Positions 54,998 through 63,849 of a DNA stretch of 64,000 bases are shown in pieces. Numbering within the stretch: the stretch's first letter is position 1; each line of letters begins with the position of its first letter. The stretch is from JAGGAG01 sp964638035. Its GTDB lineage: Bacteria; Gemmatimonadota; Gemmatimonadetes; Gemmatimonadales; GWC2-71-9. The DNA is taken from positions 85,359 to 149,358 of the forward strand of contig CAZWXD010000004.1 of NCBI GenBank assembly GCA_964638035.1, written 5' to 3'. The position numbers and the translations under genes were made by a program. A model generated the notes under the pieces. That model did no database searches. It saw nothing but the letters and a program-made list of their open reading frames with translations, and was not told the origin of the DNA.

Positions 54998-55974
54998 GGC
55001 AGGCCACGCGCGCCACGCTGGCTGTCCTGCTCCTTGTCCCGGGCCTCGCCGTGCGGCCAGCGAGCGCCCAGTTCTTCGGGCTCGAGCGGGCCGGCCCGGA
55101 TGACAGCGTCCTGGTGGGCGAAGTGGTGACGTTCCACGCTCGGGTGCACCTCGACCCCGTGCTGCTCCTCACGACCCCGGTGCCCGTCCTGGTGGGCGAC
55201 CTCCCCGACGGGGTGCGCTTCCTCGGTGCCGATACGCTGCGCCTGAACCGCGAGCGCACGGTGCTCTCGGGAGACGTGCGCTTCGCCTTCTACCGCCCCG
55301 GCCGGCAGCAAGTGCCTCCGCTCGAGGTCACGCTGAAGCCGATCGTGGCCAACATCGGCCATCGCGTCGAATCCGAGCCAGCGGCCGTGACGGTGGGGAG
55401 CACACTGCCCCCGGGTAATCCCACCCTGCGGGACATCCGGGACGACCTGCCGGCGGCGCCCGTGAACCCGCTCGTGTGGATCGGCGCCGTGGTCGCGGCG
55501 CTGGCGGCGGTGCTGGGCGCGCGCTTCCTGCACCGCCGGCGCAAGACTGCCACCCAGGTATCCCTGCCCGACTCGGCATCGGTGCCCGCTACCGCGCTGG
55601 CACGCGCCCAGGCCGCGCTGGACCAGCTGGCTGCCGCCTCGTGGAGCGATGCCGACCAGTACTACGCACAGGTGACCGACGTGCTCCGGCAGTACCTCAT
55701 CGAGGTGGCACCCGCCGTGAGCCCCGCGCTTACCTCGCGTGAGTTGCTCGCCGTGCTGCATCACCCCAGCGCCAATGGCGCGTGGAGCGGGATGCAACGG
55801 GTGCTCACCGCTGCCGACGTGGTGAAGTTCGCCGGCCAGCGCCCGTCAGCCGTCACGGCGCGTGCATGGACCGACGATGTCCGGCACCTCCTCGCCGCCT
55901 GGGATGGCATCCTTGCCCCGGCGCCGACGGCCACGCCGCGCGCGACCGCCTCGGTGTCACGGGGGAGCGCGTAG
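54994..55974 (+). CDS. BatD/DUF4381-like single-pass membrane protein
   Basis: A 326-residue protein. Signal peptide (LAVLLLVPGLAVRPASAQ), then a beta-rich extracytoplasmic domain (about 27-150), one membrane helix (about 160-182, WIGAVVAALAAVLGARFL) followed by HRRRK, and a cytosolic helical part (ARAQAALDQLAAASW, DVLRQYLIE, SRELLAVL) resembling DUF4381. It combines features that other genomes encode in BatD-like and DUF4381 proteins. It sits between DUF58 and BatA in the operon and is likely part of their membrane complex. Confidence 0.75.
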   Translation: MRQATRATLAVLLLVPGLAVRPASAQFFGLERAGPDDSVLVGEVVTFHARVHLDPVLLLTTPVPVLVGDLPDGVRFLGADTLRLNRERTVLSGDVRFAFYRPGRQQVPPLEVTLKPIVANIGHRVESEPAAVTVGSTLPPGNPTLRDIRDDLPAAPVNPLVWIGAVVAALAAVLGARFLHRRRKTATQVSLPDSASVPATALARAQAALDQLAAASWSDADQYYAQVTDVLRQYLIEVAPAVSPALTSRELLAVLHHPSANGAWSGMQRVLTAADVVKFAGQRPSAVTARAWTDDVRHLLAAWDGILAPAPTATPRATASVSRGSA

Positions 55975-56958
55975 GTGTCCTTCGCCTCGCCCTGGTTCCT
56001 GCTCCTGCTCGCACTCCCGGTGCTGCGCTGGTGGATTCGCCGCCGCCGTGAGCGTGCGCCGGGCCGTGGCCTGGCCTTCAGCGCCGGCCTCGCCGGGCTG
56101 CCTCGCTCCCGCCGCGCGCGCTGGGTGCACCTGCCACGCGGGCTCGAGGCCCTGGGCCTGGTGCTCCTGGTGCTCGCCCTGGCCCGGCCGCAATGGAGCC
56201 GCGGCGCCGAGGAAGTCCGGCTTCGCTCCCGCAACATCATCGTGGCCCTCGACATCTCGAGCAGCATGAAGGCCACCGACTTCCAGCCCGGCAACCGCCT
56301 CGAGGTTGCCCGCAGCGTGCTGCGCGAGTTCGTGAAGCGCCGGGAGGGCGACCTGGTGGGCCTCGTGATCTTTTCCGGCAAGGCGTTCCTCCAGGCGCCG
56401 CTCACCAGCGACGTGGACCTCGTGGGCCGCATGCTGGACCAGACCGACCTGGGCCAGCTCCCCGATGGCACCGCCATCGGAACCGCCCTGGCCACCGCAC
56501 TCAACCAGGTGAAGGACCTGCCCGCCAGCACAAGTGCCATCGTGCTCATCACCGATGGCGCCAACAACGCGGGGGAGCCGACACTCCCCCAGGCCACCGA
56601 GCTGGCTCGCGCCCTGGGCGTGCGGGTGCATGCCATCGGCCTCACCGCTGCCGACACGGTGAACTACGAACTGAACGGGGTCTGGAGCGTGCGCACCAAG
56701 GCATCCCGCCTCTCGAAGCAGGACGAGGATCGGCTGAGGGCGGTGGCCACCCGCACCGGCGGTGTCTTCGCGCGTGCGAGCGATGCCGGGGCGCTCGACA
56801 GCATCATGACGGCGCTCGACCCCCTGGAGCGGCAGGAAGTGCCCGTGCGCGAGATCCGCGACCAGCAGGAGCTGTATCCCCTGGTCCTGGGGCTCGGTGT
56901 GCTGGCCCTGGCGCTCCAGTCCCTGCTGGCGGCCACCTGGCTCCGGGTGCTCGCGTGA
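55975..56958 (+). CDS. batA: VWA-domain membrane protein BatA
   Basis: A 327-residue protein. Helix near 5-20 (WFLLLLALPVLRWW), second helix near 60-77, VWA domain with an intact MIDAS (Asp93-Ile-Ser95-Ser-Ser97) about 85-290, and a C-terminal helix (LVLGLGVLALALQSLLAATWL). This is the BatA layout of Bacteroides aerotolerance operons, where MoxR-type ATPases act with VWA proteins. GTG starts directly after the previous TAG. The VWA domain should face the periplasm or cytosol depending on insertion, which cannot be settled here. Confidence 0.88.
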   Translation: MSFASPWFLLLLALPVLRWWIRRRRERAPGRGLAFSAGLAGLPRSRRARWVHLPRGLEALGLVLLVLALARPQWSRGAEEVRLRSRNIIVALDISSSMKATDFQPGNRLEVARSVLREFVKRREGDLVGLVIFSGKAFLQAPLTSDVDLVGRMLDQTDLGQLPDGTAIGTALATALNQVKDLPASTSAIVLITDGANNAGEPTLPQATELARALGVRVHAIGLTAADTVNYELNGVWSVRTKASRLSKQDEDRLRAVATRTGGVFARASDAGALDSIMTALDPLERQEVPVREIRDQQELYPLVLGLGVLALALQSLLAATWLRVLA

Positions 56959-58706
56959 CCTTCGCCCACCCGGCGCTCCTGTCCCTTGCCGTCCTCGTGC
57001 CGGTGGCGGGAGCGTGGCTCCACGAGCGCTCGACGCGTGCCCGCCGCGACGCATTGGCGGCGCTGGGCGATGCACCAGTGCTGGCGCGCGCCGGCCTCAC
57101 CATCCACGAGGAACGACACCGGCTGCGCGCCCTGCTTCGCATCGCAGCCCTGACCGCGGCATGCCTCGCCCTGGCACGACCCCAGGGCGATGCGGCCGAC
57201 GTGCGCACCGGCCGCTCCGGTCGCGATGTCCTGGTGGCACTCGACCTCTCCCGCTCCATGCTGGTGGAGGACGTGGGTGGCACCCGCCTCGATCGCGCCA
57301 GGGCGCTGGCCCGGGCCGCCGCCAGCGAGCTCCGGTCCGACCGGTTCGGCCTCGTGATCTTTGGCGGCGCGGGGTTCCTCCAGCTCCCGCTCACGCGCGA
57401 CCATGCCGTCTTCTCCCGGTTCCTCGACGCCGTGAGCCCGGCCTCGATCGACGACCAGGGCACCAACCTCAATGCGGCGCTCGACGTGGCGCACACCACC
57501 TTCGAGCACGAGGGCGGCGATGGCCACCGTGCCATCCTCATGCTGAGCGATGGCGAGCGCAGCGAGGGCGCCACCGACGATGCCGTGGCACTGCTCGAGG
57601 ACCAGCACGTGCCGGTCTTCGCGATCGGGATCGGCACCCGCACGGGTGGGCTGGTGCCCCCCGATCCCACGAACCCCGCGGACTCGGGGAGCCGCTGGCA
57701 CCTCGACAACATCGGCCGTCCGGTCACGTCACGCCTCGATGCCGACGTGCTGCGGGAGATCGCGACGCGGACCGGCGGCACCTATGCCGACTGGGACGAT
57801 GCGGCGGCCCAGCGCACGATCATCGAGGGCATCCGTCGTATCAGCGCCCGGCCACTCGGCACGCAACGCGTGGCCCAGCACGTGGAGTTGTTCCAGTGGC
57901 CCCTGGGGCTCGCGGTGCTGCTCCTCGGGCTCGAGGCGGTGCTTGCCCTGCCGCGCCGCGACCGGCACACCGCCGCCTCCAGTCCTCCGCAGGTCGCGAC
58001 GACCGCGCGGGCAGCCCGGGCCGCCGCAAGCCTGGCGGTGCTGTTCCTCACGGGTTGCAGCGCCGAGCAACGCACTGCCGGGCGGGCGGCCCGGCAGTAT
58101 GCCCGCTCGGAGTTTCCCGCTGCCTTCGAGTCGTACCGGCAACTGGAGCACTCGAAGGACCCCCTGGTGCAGCTCGGTGCCGGGAACGCCGCATACCGGG
58201 TGAGCCGGTTCGAGGACGCGGCAGCCTCCTACCGGCGCGCCGTGCCCGCCGCAGCGCCCGTGGAGCGGGCCGCCCGCTTCAACCAGGGCAATGCCTGGTT
58301 CCGCGCGGCACAGGCCACGAAGGAGCGGGCGCTGGAGTTCTACGACAATGCCATCGCAGCGTATGAAGCAGCCCTGCGCGCGGACCCCACCGATGCGGAC
58401 GCACGCTTCAACCTCGAGCTGGCGTTGCGCAAGCGCACCGAGTCGGAGACCGCCGGCTCACCCGGGCGCAGCGGACGTGCGCAGGCGGGCGAGGGCGATG
58501 GCGGGGAGGAGGGACTCGACGCCGACCGGGAGCAGGCGGTGGGTGCCATGGCGGGCGGCGGCTCGGGCGATGCCCAGGGTGAGTCGGTGGAGGAGCTGAA
58601 CGAGGACGAGGCGCGCCGCCTCCTTGACGGGATCGAGAAGGAGCAGCTCACCTCGCATGAAGGGAGGCCCACGCATCACGGCGATCGCGCCGAGCGTGAC
58701 TGGTAG
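56955..58706 (+). CDS. batB: BatB-BatC fusion: VWA domain plus TPR region
   Basis: A 583-residue protein from the GTG that overlaps the BatA stop (GTGA). The first 350 residues are BatB-like: two N-terminal helices, a VWA domain with MIDAS Asp97-Leu-Ser99-Arg-Ser101, and a membrane helix LFQWPLGLAVLLLGLEAVL. After a linker comes AASLAVLFLTGCSAEQ (Cys368), a string that looks like a complete lipoprotein signal. TPR repeats follow (about 385-490: AAFESYRQLEHS, AASYRRAV, AIAAYEAALRADPTDADARFNLELAL), then an acidic Gly-rich tail. This second part is BatC-like. BatB and BatC are normally separate, and no in-frame start before the lipobox would allow separate expression. Confidence 0.85.
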   Translation: MTFAHPALLSLAVLVPVAGAWLHERSTRARRDALAALGDAPVLARAGLTIHEERHRLRALLRIAALTAACLALARPQGDAADVRTGRSGRDVLVALDLSRSMLVEDVGGTRLDRARALARAAASELRSDRFGLVIFGGAGFLQLPLTRDHAVFSRFLDAVSPASIDDQGTNLNAALDVAHTTFEHEGGDGHRAILMLSDGERSEGATDDAVALLEDQHVPVFAIGIGTRTGGLVPPDPTNPADSGSRWHLDNIGRPVTSRLDADVLREIATRTGGTYADWDDAAAQRTIIEGIRRISARPLGTQRVAQHVELFQWPLGLAVLLLGLEAVLALPRRDRHTAASSPPQVATTARAARAAASLAVLFLTGCSAEQRTAGRAARQYARSEFPAAFESYRQLEHSKDPLVQLGAGNAAYRVSRFEDAAASYRRAVPAAAPVERAARFNQGNAWFRAAQATKERALEFYDNAIAAYEAALRADPTDADARFNLELALRKRTESETAGSPGRSGRAQAGEGDGGEEGLDADREQAVGAMAGGGSGDAQGESVEELNEDEARRLLDGIEKEQLTSHEGRPTHHGDRAERDW

Positions 58707-58832
58707 GTAACCGCCGCACTGTCACTGTGTTGCCCCCCTGGGCGCCGGTCCGGCCCACCCCGGGAAGCCCACCGAAGCCTCCGTGGCCCGATCGATGCAC
58801 CGTCTCTCCCGTCGTCGTCTGCAGGAGCCAGC

Positions 58833-59759
58833 ATGTCAGGTTTTTCTCCCGGATTCCCCCCGCTGCGGAAGCGCCGCCGGCTACCCGTGCGCACCCTTGC
58901 ACTGGCAGGCGCCCTCGCATTCGGCACGGAGCTGACGCGTCCTGTCTGGAGCGACAGCGCGGCCTGGGTCGGGATCCGCTGGCTCGCGAGTGGGGACGTC
59001 CCGGCCAGCGCCTGGGATCCTGCCACCACCGACCTCCTCGCCCACATCGGCAACAGCACCTGGGCGTTCGTTGCCCGCCGGGCCCTGGGCCTGGTGGACA
59101 GCATCTCCACCGTCCCGCTTCCGCGCGAGCTGATGGACCCGCTCACGGTGGGCCTCTACGCAGCACCCCACGACCGGGTGTACCTGCGCTGGTCGAAGCA
59201 CGCGCCGCGTGCCGATGCCAGCGCGAAGGAGATCGATGGAGTGCCGGTTGGCACGTTCCAGGTGTACCTGCACGAGCTGGTGCACGCGAGCCAGGCACGC
59301 GATCCCGAGTTGTGGCTGGCGATGTTCGATGGGGTCCAGCGGCAGCGCGACATCCGGAAGTACGGCGCCCTCAACCGGCTGGAGCAGCAGGCCGACGCGG
59401 CGAGCTGGGCCCTCACGACACTCATCCTGGAGCGCCTGGGGCACTGGGAGCGGCATCCCATCGCGGACATGAGCCGCGAGATGCCTGGCGTGCGGCGGAT
59501 GCTCGGCATCTTCCTGCACCACCCGGTCTTCGCACCGCAGCTCGACAGCCTGGGGCGCTGGCGTGCCGATACCACCGTGACGCCGGGCGATTCCGCCCTC
59601 GCCGAGCGCATGTTCCGCCCCGTGCCGAACAACGCCTGGAGCCGCGGGCTCGCCATGCTGGGCCTCCAGCAGGACGATCCCCGCTGGTGGCGATGGATGC
59701 AGGCCATCGGCACCGGACCTGCCGCCGCACCCCGCACCCAGCCGTCCCTGCCCGAGTAG
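58833..59759 (+). CDS. Putative exported HExxH metallopeptidase-like protein
   Basis: A 308-residue protein. A positively charged start (LRKRRRLPVRTLALAGALAFG) looks like a signal peptide or anchor. YLHELVHASQ contains His147-Glu148-x-x-His151, a zinc-binding HExxH motif, and Glu184 in LEQQADAASW is a plausible third ligand, as in gluzincins. No known peptidase family was recognised beyond this. The 126 bases upstream contain no clear element. It is separate from the Bat operon by position, though it could be cotranscribed. A metal-dependent hydrolase in the envelope is the working reading. Confidence 0.65.
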   Translation: MSGFSPGFPPLRKRRRLPVRTLALAGALAFGTELTRPVWSDSAAWVGIRWLASGDVPASAWDPATTDLLAHIGNSTWAFVARRALGLVDSISTVPLPRELMDPLTVGLYAAPHDRVYLRWSKHAPRADASAKEIDGVPVGTFQVYLHELVHASQARDPELWLAMFDGVQRQRDIRKYGALNRLEQQADAASWALTTLILERLGHWERHPIADMSREMPGVRRMLGIFLHHPVFAPQLDSLGRWRADTTVTPGDSALAERMFRPVPNNAWSRGLAMLGLQQDDPRWWRWMQAIGTGPAAAPRTQPSLPE

Positions 59760-59782
59760 CGCCACGCCCGGCGCCCCTGGCG

Positions 59783-62074
59783 TCAGGCGTCCAGCGTACG
59801 CGCTACCGGCGTGTCGCTTCCCGCAATCGCGAGCTGGTTCCCCACGGGCAGGTTCCGTATCCGCTTGCCGGTCGCTGCAAAGATGGCGTTCGTGAGCGCC
59901 GGCCCGCAGGGTGGCACGCCCGGCTCCCCGATCCCGCCTGACGGCCGATCGGATGGCACCAGGTAGACGTTGATCACCCGTGGCGCCGCCCCCATGCGCA
60001 CCACGTGGTACTCGTTGAAGTTTGACTGCACCGGTGCCCCGTTCCGGAAGGTCACCTCGCCCAGCAGCGTGTTGCTCATCCCCATGATGACGGCACCCTC
60101 GATTTGCGCACGGGCCCGTTCGGGGTTGGCGACGATGCCGGCATCCACCGCCACGTCCACGCGCGGGATGGAGAGCACGCCCGTCGGGCTCACCTGCGCC
60201 TCCACCACCATGGCGATGTAGCTCAGGAAGCTCCGGTGCACCGCGAGCCCCAGCCCGCTCTGCGCCGGCATGCTCCGGCCCCACCCGGCCCTCGTGGTCG
60301 CCAGCTCCACCACCTGCCGCAGGCGCGAGGTGTCGAGCGGGTGCTTCTCGAAGGTGTCGCCGTAGTTCCATGGCGGGTCGGCCAGGCCGGACTCGGCGAG
60401 GTTCACGATGCGGTCGGGACCCAGCAGCTCGAGCAGGAACTCCTTCGGGTCGCGGTGGGCGGCATGGGCCAGCTCATCCACCATCGACGCAATGGCGAAG
60501 GCGTGAGGGATGTTGATGACCGAGCGGTACCATCCCACCCTGGCGTGCACCGGCGCCTTGCCCACTTCCGCACGGTAGTTCGGCACCAGGTAGGGGAAGT
60601 CGGTCATGCCCATGCCGGCCTCGAACGGTGACTGGTACTCCACCTTGGGGGCAAAGAGGGCCCCGATCGACGGCAGCGCCGAGCGGTGGAGCCAGCCCGT
60701 GACCTTGCCCTGCGCATCCAGGCTGGCCTCGATGTGCTCCGCAGCCACGGCATGGAAGTAGTCGTGCTGGAGGTCATCCTCGCGGGTCCACGTCACCTTC
60801 ACCGGGGCACCCACTTCGCGCGCCAGGTACGCCGCCTCGACGATGTAGTCGGGCTTCGACTTCCGCCCGAAGCCCCCGCCCAGGAGCAACACGTGGCAGG
60901 TGACGTCCTCCACCTTCATCTTGAGCGCCGCTGCCACGGTGTCCCGCGTGGCCTGTGGGTGCTGGGTGCCGGCCCAGACCTCCATCTTGCCGTTCTCGTG
61001 GCGTGCCACCGCTGCGGGCGGTTCCATCGGCGCGTGCGAGAGGTGGGGCAGGTAGTAGTCGGCTGAAACGCGCTGGGCGCCGCGGGCGAGCGCGGACGGC
61101 GCGTTTCCCTGGCTCCGCACCGCCTTGCCGGGGCTCCTGGCGGATCGCTCCAGCTGTGCGCGGTACGCGGCGGAGTCGTACGCCCCGTTGGGCCCGTGGT
61201 GCCACGTCACCTTGAGCTTCCTGCGGCCCTCGATCGCCGCCCAGGTGTTCGTCGCCACCACCGCGACGCCGCCCACCATGTTGAATGCGCTGGGTGGCGG
61301 CGTCCCCGGCAGGCGCACGATCCGCTCCACGCCCGGCACCTGCTCGGCCAGGGTGGAGTCCACCGACGCGACGGTGCCGCCGTACACCGGCGGCCGTGCC
61401 ACCACGGCGTACTTCATCCCATCGAGCCGCAGGTCAATGCCGTAGGTGACCGACCCGGTGGTCATGGCACGAAGGTCGATGCCGGGAATGTCCTTCCCGA
61501 TGTACCGCCACTGGTCGCGCGGCTTGAGCTTCAGCGCCTTGGGGTCGGGGACGGGCAGCTCCCTCGCCGTCGCGACGAGCTTGCCGTAGCCCACGGTGCG
61601 CCCCGACGGGGTGTGCACCACCTCGTGGTTCCGGCCCGCACACTCCGGGGCGGGCACCTTCCACTGCCGGGCCGCTGCCGCTTCGAGGAGGGTGCGCACG
61701 GTGGCGCCCGCTTCCCGGTACTTGTCGAAGAAGTCGCGGATGCTGGTGGAGCCGTCGGTGTTCTGGGAGCCGTACTTCTTCTCGTCGCCATCGGCCTGCA
61801 CCACCGTCACCCGCTTCCAGTCCGCTTCCAGCTCATCGGCGATCACCATCGCCATCGAGGTGCGGATGCCCTGGCCCATCTCCGAGCGGCTGCAGACGAT
61901 GGTCACGTCGCCCGCGTCGTCCAGCCGCACCCAGGCCACCGGCTCGATGGATTCGGTGGCCCGTGCCGCGCCCCGCATCTCGTCGTCCATCCGCCGGCAC
62001 CCGGTGGCGCTCACGCCCAGCACCAGGCCCCCGGCAGCCAGGCCCTTCACGAAGTCGCGCCGTTCCATGCTCAT
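59783..62074 (-). CDS. iorB: Isoquinoline 1-oxidoreductase-like large subunit (Mo hydroxylase)
   Basis: A 763-residue molybdopterin-binding large subunit of the xanthine oxidase superfamily, IorB type. A Tat signal opens it (RRDFVKGLAAGGLVLG, also with ATGC like a lipobox). Cofactor motifs include GGGFGRKSKPD, EMGQGIRTSMAMV and the catalytic Glu region GIGEPGVPP. It hydroxylates N-heterocycles or oxidises aldehydes, with electrons passed to the 2Fe-2S partner. The ATG at 62074 overlaps the small-subunit stop (ATGA). The reading frame stays open upstream only as a shadow of the small-subunit gene. The physiological substrate cannot be told from sequence. Confidence 0.92.
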   Translation of the reverse strand: MSMERRDFVKGLAAGGLVLGVSATGCRRMDDEMRGAARATESIEPVAWVRLDDAGDVTIVCSRSEMGQGIRTSMAMVIADELEADWKRVTVVQADGDEKKYGSQNTDGSTSIRDFFDKYREAGATVRTLLEAAAARQWKVPAPECAGRNHEVVHTPSGRTVGYGKLVATARELPVPDPKALKLKPRDQWRYIGKDIPGIDLRAMTTGSVTYGIDLRLDGMKYAVVARPPVYGGTVASVDSTLAEQVPGVERIVRLPGTPPPSAFNMVGGVAVVATNTWAAIEGRRKLKVTWHHGPNGAYDSAAYRAQLERSARSPGKAVRSQGNAPSALARGAQRVSADYYLPHLSHAPMEPPAAVARHENGKMEVWAGTQHPQATRDTVAAALKMKVEDVTCHVLLLGGGFGRKSKPDYIVEAAYLAREVGAPVKVTWTREDDLQHDYFHAVAAEHIEASLDAQGKVTGWLHRSALPSIGALFAPKVEYQSPFEAGMGMTDFPYLVPNYRAEVGKAPVHARVGWYRSVINIPHAFAIASMVDELAHAAHRDPKEFLLELLGPDRIVNLAESGLADPPWNYGDTFEKHPLDTSRLRQVVELATTRAGWGRSMPAQSGLGLAVHRSFLSYIAMVVEAQVSPTGVLSIPRVDVAVDAGIVANPERARAQIEGAVIMGMSNTLLGEVTFRNGAPVQSNFNEYHVVRMGAAPRVINVYLVPSDRPSGGIGEPGVPPCGPALTNAIFAATGKRIRNLPVGNQLAIAGSDTPVARTLDA

Positions 62075-62526
62075 GAGGACGCTCCCCCTGCGGCGGCCTT
62101 GATGGCCGCGCGGATGCGGAGGTAGGTACCGCAGCGGCAGATGTTCCCCTGCATCGCGGTGTCGATCTCCTGGTCGGTCGGCTTGGGGTGCTCCGCCAGC
62201 AGGGAGGCGGCCTGCATGATCTGCCCGCTCTGGCAGTAGCCGCACTGCGGGACGTTGGCCGCTCGCCAGGCCACCTGCAGTGGATGGTTCCCGTCGCCCG
62301 AGAGCCCCTCGATCGTCGTGACCTTGCGGTCGCCCAGCGCCTGCATGGGCGTGACGCAGGACCGGATGGCCTTGCCATCCACGTGCACGGTGCAGGCGCC
62401 GCACGCGGCGATGCCGCAGCCGTACTTGGTGCCCGTGAGGCCCAGTTCGTCGCGCAGGTACCAGAGCAGGGGCATGGCGGGGTCGCCCTCGTACGTGCGG
62501 GACTCGCCATTGATGACTACGCGCAT
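62071..62526 (-). CDS. iorA: 2Fe-2S small subunit of IorAB-type oxidoreductase
   Basis: A 151-residue protein with two 2Fe-2S clusters. The plant-ferredoxin-like site is YGCGIAACGACTVHVDG (with the fourth Cys in RSCVTP), and the second is CGYCQSGQIMQ with GNICRCGTY. The small subunit transfers electrons from the Mo site to an acceptor. The start is ATG 62526 with GAGG upstream; it begins directly with MRVVINGESR, as usual for this family. It has no signal of its own and is presumably exported with the Tat-targeted large subunit. The 167 bases to the divergent GlsB-like gene hold the promoters of both. Confidence 0.95.
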   Translation of the reverse strand: MRVVINGESRTYEGDPAMPLLWYLRDELGLTGTKYGCGIAACGACTVHVDGKAIRSCVTPMQALGDRKVTTIEGLSGDGNHPLQVAWRAANVPQCGYCQSGQIMQAASLLAEHPKPTDQEIDTAMQGNICRCGTYLRIRAAIKAAAGGASS

Positions 62527-62693
62527 GGGGCCGCCTCGTCGCAGGGGGGAGGGATGCCGCAATATATCCCGCACCGGGCTCGGCGCAGGGGGAGTTGCGC
62601 CATCCCGGGCTCCGGGCGAACATATCGGCACCAGCGAGGGGTTACCTCACAGACCGCGGCGCGGCTCGGGCGCACCGCCTACCGGGGAGTTCC

Positions 62694-62987
62694 ATGGATA
62701 CAGCAGCCATTGGCGGCGGCATCGGATTGGGATTCGGATTGGGCCTTGGCCTCGTCGCCTTCCTCGCGGTCCTGGCCCTCATCGGCCTGGCGATCGGCGC
62801 ACTGGCACGATGGCTCCTTCCCGGGCCCGATCCCATGAGCCCGCTCGCCACCCTGGCCTACGGGCTCGGGGGATCGTTCGTCGGCGGTTTCATTGGCCGG
62901 GTTCTCGGGATTGACCGGTTCAGCTTCATCTTTGCGGTCGGTGGCGCCGCCCTCCTCATCTGGTTCTTCACGCGACGGAAGAAGTAG
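62694..62987 (+). CDS. GlsB/YeaQ/YmgE (transglycosylase-associated) membrane protein
   Basis: A 97-residue protein with three membrane helices, glycine-rich throughout (IGGGIGLGFGLGLGL, LIGLAIGALARWLLPG, LAYGLGGSFVGGFIGR, FIFAVGGAALLIWFF). The central GALARWLLPGPDP and GGSFVGGFIGR match the family, often tied to stress response. The start is ATG 62694 with GGGGAG upstream. It probably shares a transcript with the DoxX gene 40 bases downstream. Confidence 0.85.
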   Translation: MDTAAIGGGIGLGFGLGLGLVAFLAVLALIGLAIGALARWLLPGPDPMSPLATLAYGLGGSFVGGFIGRVLGIDRFSFIFAVGGAALLIWFFTRRKK

Positions 62988-63027
62988 CCCGGGGCGCCAG
63001 TGCCCGCCCTCAACAAAGGAGTCCCTG

Positions 63028-63471
63028 ATGGCTGAGTTGGCCCGGAAGGACTGGATGCCGGCCTTTGTTCCCGGCATGACGCACACCCTGCTCCGGGTGG
63101 TCACCGGTGCGCTCTTCATGCAGCACGGGGCGCAGAAGATGCTTGGCCTCCTGCTGGATCCCTCGCGCCCCTGGAATGGCCCGCCTCCGATCTTCACCCA
63201 GTTCTGGTTCGCGGGTGTCCTCGAACTTGGTGGAGGCCTCCTCATCGTGCTCGGCCTCTTTACCCGGCCGGTGGCATTCCTGCTGGCGGGCGAGATGGCG
63301 GTGGCCTACTTCACGGCGCACCATCCCCACAGCCCCTTCCCCGTGCGGAATGGCGGGGAGCACACGGTGCTGTTCTGCTTCATCTTCCTGTACCTCTTTG
63401 CCGTGGGTGCAGGCCCGTTCAGCCTGGACGCCTGGCTGCGGCGACGGAAGGAAGCGCCGGCTTCGCCCTGA
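63028..63471 (+). CDS. DoxX family membrane protein
   Basis: A 147-residue protein with four membrane helices. LLRVVTGALFMQHGAQKMLG at the start, FAGVLELGGGLLIVLGLFTRPVAFLLAGEMAVAYF in the middle and a terminal helix before FSLDAWL are typical DoxX features. Members are linked to oxidative-stress or thiosulfate-quinone chemistry, but the exact function varies. AAGGAG sits eight bases before the ATG at 63028. A strong terminator hairpin follows at 63498-63532. Confidence 0.9.
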   Translation: MAELARKDWMPAFVPGMTHTLLRVVTGALFMQHGAQKMLGLLLDPSRPWNGPPPIFTQFWFAGVLELGGGLLIVLGLFTRPVAFLLAGEMAVAYFTAHHPHSPFPVRNGGEHTVLFCFIFLYLFAVGAGPFSLDAWLRRRKEAPASP

Positions 63472-63497
63472 CGCGGGGGCGCACGGTGGGTGATGCA

Positions 63498-63532
63498 AGC
63501 GAGCCCCGTCCCATGGTGGGACGGGGCTCGCT
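63498..63532. terminator. 16-bp hairpin terminator between doxX and the tRNA cluster
   Basis: AGCGAGCCCCGTCCCA, loop TGG, TGGGACGGGGCTCGCT: a perfect 16-bp stem that can work in both directions. It lies between the plus-strand DoxX gene and the minus-strand tRNA array, four bases from the 3' end of tRNA-Pro. No long T tract is present. Confidence 0.8.
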
Positions 63533-63535
63533 GTA

Positions 63536-63610
63536 TCGGGGCGCCCGGATTTGAACCGGGGATCTCCTGCTCCCGAAGCAGGCGCGATAACCGGGCTTCG
63601 CTACGCCCCG
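63536..63610 (-). tRNA. tRNA-Pro (anticodon CGG)
   Basis: On the minus strand: acceptor CGGGGCG/CGCCCCG, discriminator A, anticodon stem CCTGC/GCAGG with loop TTCGGGA (anticodon CGG, reading CCG), T arm CCCGGTTCAAATCCGGG. The D loop is somewhat long (AGCCCGGTTA). No encoded CCA. Confidence 0.94.
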
Positions 63611-63634
63611 CTGTGACGCGGGTGACCTCCCTGA

Positions 63635-63708
63635 TGCGCCCATGAGGACTCGAACCTCAAACCTTCTGATCCGTAGTCAGATGCTCTATCCAATTGAGCT
63701 ATGGGCGC
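63635..63708 (-). tRNA. tRNA-Arg (anticodon ACG)
   Basis: Minus-strand cloverleaf: acceptor GCGCCCA/TGGGCGC, D arm AGCTCAATTGGATAGAGC, anticodon stem TCTGA/TCAGA with loop CTACGGA (ACG, read as ICG after deamination), T arm TGAGGTTCGAGTCCTCA. This is the second Arg tRNA in the window. Confidence 0.95.
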
Positions 63709-63725
63709 GGACCTGCCGTACCACA

Positions 63726-63799
63726 TGGGCGCTACAAGACTCGAACTTGTGACCTCCACGATGTCAACGTGGCGCTCTAACCAGCTGAGCTAAGCGCCC
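63726..63799 (-). tRNA. tRNA-Val (anticodon GAC)
   Basis: Minus-strand cloverleaf: acceptor GGGCGCT/AGCGCCC, D arm AGCTCAGCTGGTTAGAGC, anticodon stem CCACG/CGTGG with loop TTGACAT (anticodon GAC), T arm ACAAGTTCGAGTCTTGT, discriminator A. Confidence 0.95.
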
Positions 63800-63849
63800 T
63801 GAAACGCGAAGGCGGCCCAGGCGGACGGGCCGCCATGACCGCCCTGCAA

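Noticed and set aside
62075..62623. Fusion of IorA and IorB suggested by one open frame
   Set aside because: The small-subunit motifs lie in a different frame; stop and start overlap as ATGA.
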